Source: an uncultured Pseudomonas sp.
GTDB taxonomy: Bacteria > Pseudomonadota > Gammaproteobacteria > Pseudomonadales > Pseudomonadaceae
DNA length: 7,751 nucleotides
Reading direction: 5' to 3'
NCBI RefSeq assembly: GCF_946885955.1
Contig: NZ_CAMPHI010000088.1
Coordinates: 1-7,751 of the forward strand
Shown piece after piece: positions 5,091 to 7,751 of this stretch. Numbering within the stretch: the stretch's first letter is position 1; each line of letters starts with the position of its first letter. The notes below the pieces were generated by a model, which had not been told where the DNA came from, searched no databases, and worked only from the letters and a program-made list of their open reading frames with translations. Position numbers and translations under genes: made by a program.

Positions 5091-5579
5091 TCAGCTCAGG
5101 TTGGCCTTGTCCAGCCCATACAGCTTGTCGCGCGAGCCCGGCACTACCTGAAAGGCCACGCTCAGGCGGTTCCAGCCGTTGATGGCGACGATGAGGAAGG
5201 ACAGGTCGGCCAGTTCCTGTTCCGACAGCTGCTCGCGCACCCGGTTGTAGATCTCGTCCGACACGCCATGCGGCGGCAGCTGGGTCAGCGCTTCGGTCCA
5301 TTCCAGCACGGCGCGCTCGCGCGGCGAGAACAACGGCGATTCGCGCCAGACCACGACATGGTGCAAGCGCAGTTCGCGCTCGCCGTGAATCCGCGCTTCC
5401 TTCACGTGCATGTCCACGCAGAAGGCGCAGCCGTTGATCTGCGAGGCACGCAGCGTAACCAGGTGCGCGATCTCCGTAAGGAAGGGCTTCTCGTTCAGCA
5501 GCATGGTGAATTCGGTGTATTTGTTGCCCGCCTGGGGCGAGAGTTTGAAGTAGTCGAGGCGCTGGCTCATGGTCGTCAT
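5091..5579 (-). CDS. AhpD-like carboxymuconolactone decarboxylase-family protein
   Basis: This 162-residue all-helical protein belongs to the CMD/AhpD fold. The redox motif is C51-A-F-C54-V-D-M-H58, the CxxCxxxH arrangement of AhpD-type alkylhydroperoxidases, so a thiol-based peroxidase or disulfide-reductase role is more likely than true decarboxylation. Other family segments are LRASQINGCAFC, HHVVVWRESPLFSPRERAVL and FLIVAINGWNRLSVAFQ. The ATG at 5579 and an in-frame ATG at 5570 are both possible. Homologues often begin close to 'SQRLDYFKLSP', and a GGA lies 8 nt before the second, so the shorter form may be real. It faces a large empty region upstream and converges on the MocR-type gene. 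With the acetyltransferase and flavin oxidoreductase, the set looks like a detoxification module (inference). Confidence 0.88.
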   Translation of the reverse strand: MTTMSQRLDYFKLSPQAGNKYTEFTMLLNEKPFLTEIAHLVTLRASQINGCAFCVDMHVKEARIHGERELRLHHVVVWRESPLFSPRERAVLEWTEALTQLPPHGVSDEIYNRVREQLSEQELADLSFLIVAINGWNRLSVAFQVVPGSRDKLYGLDKANLS

Positions 5580-6052
5580 CCGTTAAATGAGTGATTAAAG
5601 GCACCGCAGCCGCGTTTGCCTGGAGCAAAGCGAGCGTGGGCCGCTGATGGGAAATCTACCCAGCCTTGGCCTGGCCACCCAGTGCCAAGATAGGCGTTTC
5701 GGACTGGGCCATGATTGGCCGAGGTGCGAACGCGCGAACGCCAGGCCGGGGGGGATTTGCGACTGGACGCCGCGATGTAATAGCCATTAGGCCCGCGTCC
5801 GATTACCGACCTATTCGTCCATTTCCCATCGTGCTTTCAATCGATCAATGTCATACGTCATCACACAACAACTCGCATTGCTCGCCTCAAAAACCCTTCC
5901 CATCCATCCCGCACGAAACCTTTCGACAGGCCACCACGGCGCTCCCGAACGCTCTGCGCTTATCGCTGCAAGCCTCTATTTTCGGTGACATAGCTGTAGA
6001 CACCAGCTAGTACGCGCCAAAAACGGCCATTAAACTTTCGTCTAGGGGTGCA
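5580..6052. other. Intergenic region without a supported gene
   Basis: About 470 bp separate the AhpD-like start from the porin promoter. Open frames occur here, the longest being 114 codons from 5666, but its composition (runs of Arg, Pro, Ser and His), lack of a ribosome-binding site and changing base composition argue against coding. Visible small structures are an inverted repeat TAGCTG-N7-CAGCTA (5991-6009), about 45 bp upstream of the porin -35 box, and ATGTCATACGT (5848-5858), which shares the GT-N3-AC core of the operator at 6092-6104. The promoter of the AhpD-like gene should lie near 5580-5680; TTTAAT (5595-5600 on the minus strand) is a possible -10, without a convincing -35. Confidence 0.5.
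5991..6009. promoter_or_regulatory. Inverted repeat upstream of porin promoter
   Basis: TAGCTG (5991-5996) and CAGCTA (6004-6009) are perfect inverted repeats with a 7-nt spacer, ending 43 bp before the -35 box at 6053. The position would suit an activator dimer. The protein is unknown and the repeat is short enough to be chance. Confidence 0.25.
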
Positions 6053-6082
6053 TTGACAAAGCGCGGAAAGGCTGTCGATAAT
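6053..6082 (+). promoter_or_regulatory. Sigma70 promoter for the porin transcription unit
   Basis: A perfect -35 box TTGACA (6053-6058) is followed, after 18 bp, by GATAAT (6077-6082), one mismatch from TATAAT. Transcription should start near 6089-6092 and read rightward toward the porin. It is the strongest promoter-like sequence in the window, and an operator-like palindrome covers the predicted start. Confidence 0.7.
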
Positions 6083-6091
6083 CCGACCCAT

Positions 6092-6104
6092 GTTGTATGA
6101 CAAC
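6092..6104. promoter_or_regulatory. FadR/GntR-type operator overlapping transcription start
   Basis: GTTGT-ATG-ACAAC is a perfect 5-bp inverted repeat with a 3-bp centre. Its core fits TNGTNNNACNA, the operator consensus of the FadR branch of GntR repressors (known family property). It begins ~10 bp after the -10 box, a classic repression position. Members of this branch commonly respond to small organic or sugar acids, which suits an OprD-family porin as the regulated gene. No matching repressor gene is in the window; the MocR-type regulator belongs to another branch. Confidence 0.55.
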
Positions 6105-6138
6105 TTATGACTATAAAAACAATAATCGAGACATCATC

Positions 6139-6249
6139 ATGACGCCTATCGCCGCTCCTGCTGCGCCGCTTCGTCTGTCAGCACCGCCCGCCTTGGCCCA
6201 AAGCGATCGCGTCGCCCGCCCAGTCCCCTTCGGATTCGCCGACGGCTAG
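6139..6249 (+). CDS. Short leader ORF, 36 aa, doubtful
   Basis: This ATG-to-TAG ORF lies in the 5' leader of the porin transcript, ~48 nt after the predicted start. The peptide begins MTPIAAPAAPLRLSAPPALA and ends FGFADG. It is Ala/Pro-rich and shows no recognisable motif. A weak GAGA lies 7-10 nt upstream of the ATG. It is in frame with the porin: after the TAG, no stop occurs before the porin start at 6379. It may be a leader peptide, the stump of a deleted first gene of the operon (the MTxIAAP opening would suit several proteins), or chance. I recognise no family. Confidence 0.25.
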   Translation: MTPIAAPAAPLRLSAPPALAQSDRVARPVPFGFADG

Positions 6250-6325
6250 CGCCTGAAGCAACCGCGTGTTCGTACCCCGAATGCGCTCATCGTCCCGTCA
6301 CGGGGCAACTCATACGTTCCTTTTC

Positions 6326-6339
6326 GCCCGCTGTCGGGC
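6326..6339 (+). other. Small hairpin in porin leader
   Basis: GCCCG (6326-6330) and CGGGC (6335-6339) form a perfect 5-bp stem with a CTGT loop, 40 nt before the porin start codon. A second tight stem, CCCG-TCA-CGGG, lies at 6294-6304. They could shape the ~290-nt leader RNA, but no known riboswitch is recognisable. Confidence 0.25.
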
Positions 6340-6378
6340 AGGGGAACGGCTTGTTCAAAAAATGGGAGCACAACAACA

Positions 6379-7623
6379 ATGACCGCACGCAATGCCCTTT
6401 CCCTGGCCCTGATCGGCGCCGGCAGCATGGCCCTCGCCCTGCCGCTCAGCAGCCAGGCCGCTGGCTTCGCCGAAGACGCCAAGGTCACCCTTGGCCTGCG
6501 CAACTTTTATATCAACCGCAACTTCGTCGACCCGGATTTCTCCCAGGGCAAAGCCGAGGAATGGACCCAGAGTTTTATCCTCGACGCCCGCTCCGGCTTC
6601 ACTCAGGGCACCGTGGGTTTCGGTCTGGATGTATTGGGCATGAGCGCATTCAAGCTCGACGGCGGCAAGGGCACGCGCAATACCGGCCTGCTGCCGATCC
6701 ACGACGATGGCCGCCCGGCCGACAACTACGGGCGCCTGGCCGTGGCCGCCAAGGCCAAGGTATCGAAAACCGAGCTGAAGGTTGGCGAATGGATGGCAGT
6801 GCTGCCGATTCTCCGCTCGGACGACGGCCGCGCAACGCCGCAGACCTTCCAGGGCGCGCAGATCAGCTCCATGGAAATCGACGGCCTGAGCCTGTACGGC
6901 GGCCAGTTCCGCCAGAACAGCGTGCGCAACGACGCCAGCATGGAAGACATGGTCTTCGGCGGCGCCCGCTCGGATCGTTTCAACTTCGTCGGCGGCGAGT
7001 ACCGCTTCAACGACAACCGCACCCTGGTCGGTCTGTGGAATGCCGAACTGCAGGACATCTACAACCAGCAATACCTGCAGCTGTCCCACAGCCAGCCCAT
7101 CGGCGACTGGACTCTGGGCGCCAACCTCGGCTACTTCCGCGGCAATGAAGACGGCAGCGAACTGGCCGGAGACCTGGACAACCGGACCTGGTCCGGCCTG
7201 TTCTCCGCCAAGTTCGGCGGCAACACCTTCTATGTCGGCCTGCAGAAAGTCAGCGGCGACACCGGCTGGATGCGCGTCAACGGCACCAGCGGCGGTAGCC
7301 TGGGCAACGACAGCTATAACTCCAGCTACGACAACGCCGGCGAGCGCTCCTGGCAGTTGCGTCATGACTACAACTTCAGCGGCATGGGCATCCCCGGGCT
7401 GACCCTGATGAACCGCTATATCAGTGGCGACAACATCCACGTCGGCGCCACCACCGATGGCAAGGAATGGGGCCGCGAAACCGAGCTGGCCTACACGGTG
7501 CAGAGCGGCACCTTCAAGAACCTCTCGTTGAAGTGGCGCAACAACAGCATCCGTCGCGACTACAGCACGAACGAGTTCGACGAAAACCGCCTGATCATCA
7601 ACTACCCGCTGTCGCTCCTGTAA
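6379..7623 (+). CDS. OprD-family outer-membrane porin (Occ type)
   Basis: This 414-residue protein is close to the usual ~420-450 of OprD/Occ porins, which are 18-stranded barrels for uptake of amino acids or carboxylates (known). Residues 1-27 or 28 are the signal peptide (LSLALIGAGSMALALPLSSQA). The mature start FAEDAKVTLGLRNFYINRNF is the classic OprD first strand, followed by EEWTQSFILDARSGFTQGTV. Further family blocks are GFGLDVLGMSAFKLDGG, NYGRLAVAAKAKVSKTELKV, TPQTFQGAQIS, RFNFVGGEYRF, LSHSQPIGDWTLGANLG, SGLFSAKFGGNTFYVGLQKV and IPGLTLMNRYISGDN. The last strand is FDENRLIINYPLSLL. A GGGAG lies 10 nt before the ATG, slightly far. The gene has its own promoter and terminator, so it appears monocistronic. 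The substrate cannot be assigned from sequence; the operator suggests an acid substrate (inference). Confidence 0.93.
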   Translation: MTARNALSLALIGAGSMALALPLSSQAAGFAEDAKVTLGLRNFYINRNFVDPDFSQGKAEEWTQSFILDARSGFTQGTVGFGLDVLGMSAFKLDGGKGTRNTGLLPIHDDGRPADNYGRLAVAAKAKVSKTELKVGEWMAVLPILRSDDGRATPQTFQGAQISSMEIDGLSLYGGQFRQNSVRNDASMEDMVFGGARSDRFNFVGGEYRFNDNRTLVGLWNAELQDIYNQQYLQLSHSQPIGDWTLGANLGYFRGNEDGSELAGDLDNRTWSGLFSAKFGGNTFYVGLQKVSGDTGWMRVNGTSGGSLGNDSYNSSYDNAGERSWQLRHDYNFSGMGIPGLTLMNRYISGDNIHVGATTDGKEWGRETELAYTVQSGTFKNLSLKWRNNSIRRDYSTNEFDENRLIINYPLSLL

Positions 7624-7668
7624 CGCCCCGCAACATCGTTTTCTCCATGTGTGTGTAACGGCACTTTC

Positions 7669-7694
7669 AGCCCGTCCTGGTGACGGGCTTTTTT
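7669..7694 (+). terminator. Rho-independent terminator of the porin gene
   Basis: A perfect 8-bp stem AGCCCGTC / GACGGGCT (7669-7676 and 7682-7689) with a 5-nt loop CTGGT is followed directly by a T-run (7689-7694). It lies 46 bp after the porin stop codon. This is the clearest intrinsic terminator in the window. Confidence 0.88.
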
Positions 7695-7751
7695 ATGGCT
7701 CTGTCCCAATAGCGTGTTGCAGGCCGCTTTTGTAGATACCGTCTTGTTTTT
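7695..7751. other. Unassigned right edge
   Basis: There are 57 bp after the terminator with no ORF. The segment begins ATGGCTCTGTCCCAAT, which vaguely resembles the 'GGCTCTGT...' style ends of some insertion sequences. Too little is visible to decide. Confidence 0.2.

Noticed and set aside
4473..5594. 373-codon ORF on the plus strand, and long minus-strand frames in the same region.
   Set aside because: It overlaps the MocR-type gene in another frame and then runs antisense through the AhpD-like gene. Both real genes have intact motifs.
5666..6010. 114-codon ORF in the intergenic region.
   Set aside because: No ribosome-binding site, no recognisable domain and unusual composition; probably random open frame.
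6326..6339. Riboswitch or attenuator in the porin leader.
   Set aside because: Only short isolated stems are present, with no T-run, no terminator/antiterminator pair and no known aptamer features.
6355..7440. 361-codon ORF on the minus strand.
   Set aside because: It is antisense to the OprD-type porin. It is Ala/Val-rich low-complexity coding, as expected of a complementary frame in GC-rich DNA.

Overview
The window looks like chromosome from a high-GC Pseudomonas, probably of the stutzeri/alcaligenes/mendocina type. The evidence is an OprD-family porin, a MocR-type regulator with PLP domain, an AhpD-like protein and strongly GC-rich codons across 2381-7623. The species assignment is inference. 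The first ~1.7 kb has visibly lower GC and different codon use.

Region 1 (1-2385) is the tail of a chromosomal-integron gene-cassette array. The left edge carries the 5' end of an IS110/IS1111-type insertion sequence (transposase on the minus strand) that has landed inside an attC recombination site, as the IS1111-attC group does. Two cassettes follow: an unrecognised ~194-residue protein (226-810) and a small secreted protein (1181-1546). Related attC sites lie at 140-210, 805-1004 and 1563-1735. Cassette 1 can be closed on paper into a circle whose R'' (805-811) and R' (998 plus 205-210) are perfect reverse complements. The second and third attC sites each contain, at the same 7-nt offset from R'', a copy of the 13-bp terminal repeat of the left-edge IS, followed by a short filler ending in CCATT. 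They look like shrunken IS1111 insertions, or a tiny non-autonomous relative. Next comes an L,D-transpeptidase gene (1769-2290), followed by a degenerate attC-like stretch (2330-2385) that reaches the stop codon of the next gene. The transpeptidase may therefore be a fossil cassette, and 2385 the array boundary.

Region 2 (2381-5579) is a small redox/stress-type module. A probable minus-strand operon, GNAT acetyltransferase then AzoR-like FMN oxidoreductase, diverges from a MocR/GntR-type regulator. The 69-bp gap between them holds a 22-bp imperfect palindrome that is the obvious operator candidate. An AhpD-like carboxymuconolactone decarboxylase gene (CxxCxxxH) converges on the regulator gene from the other side.

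Region 3 (5580-7751) has ~470 bp with no convincing gene, then a strong sigma70 promoter (TTGACA-N18-GATAAT). A FadR/GntR-type operator (TNGTNNNACNA) sits over the expected transcription start. A ~290-nt leader with a 36-codon ORF follows, then an OprD-family porin gene closed by a clear intrinsic terminator. The operator suggests induction by a small organic or sugar acid through a GntR repressor not encoded in this window.
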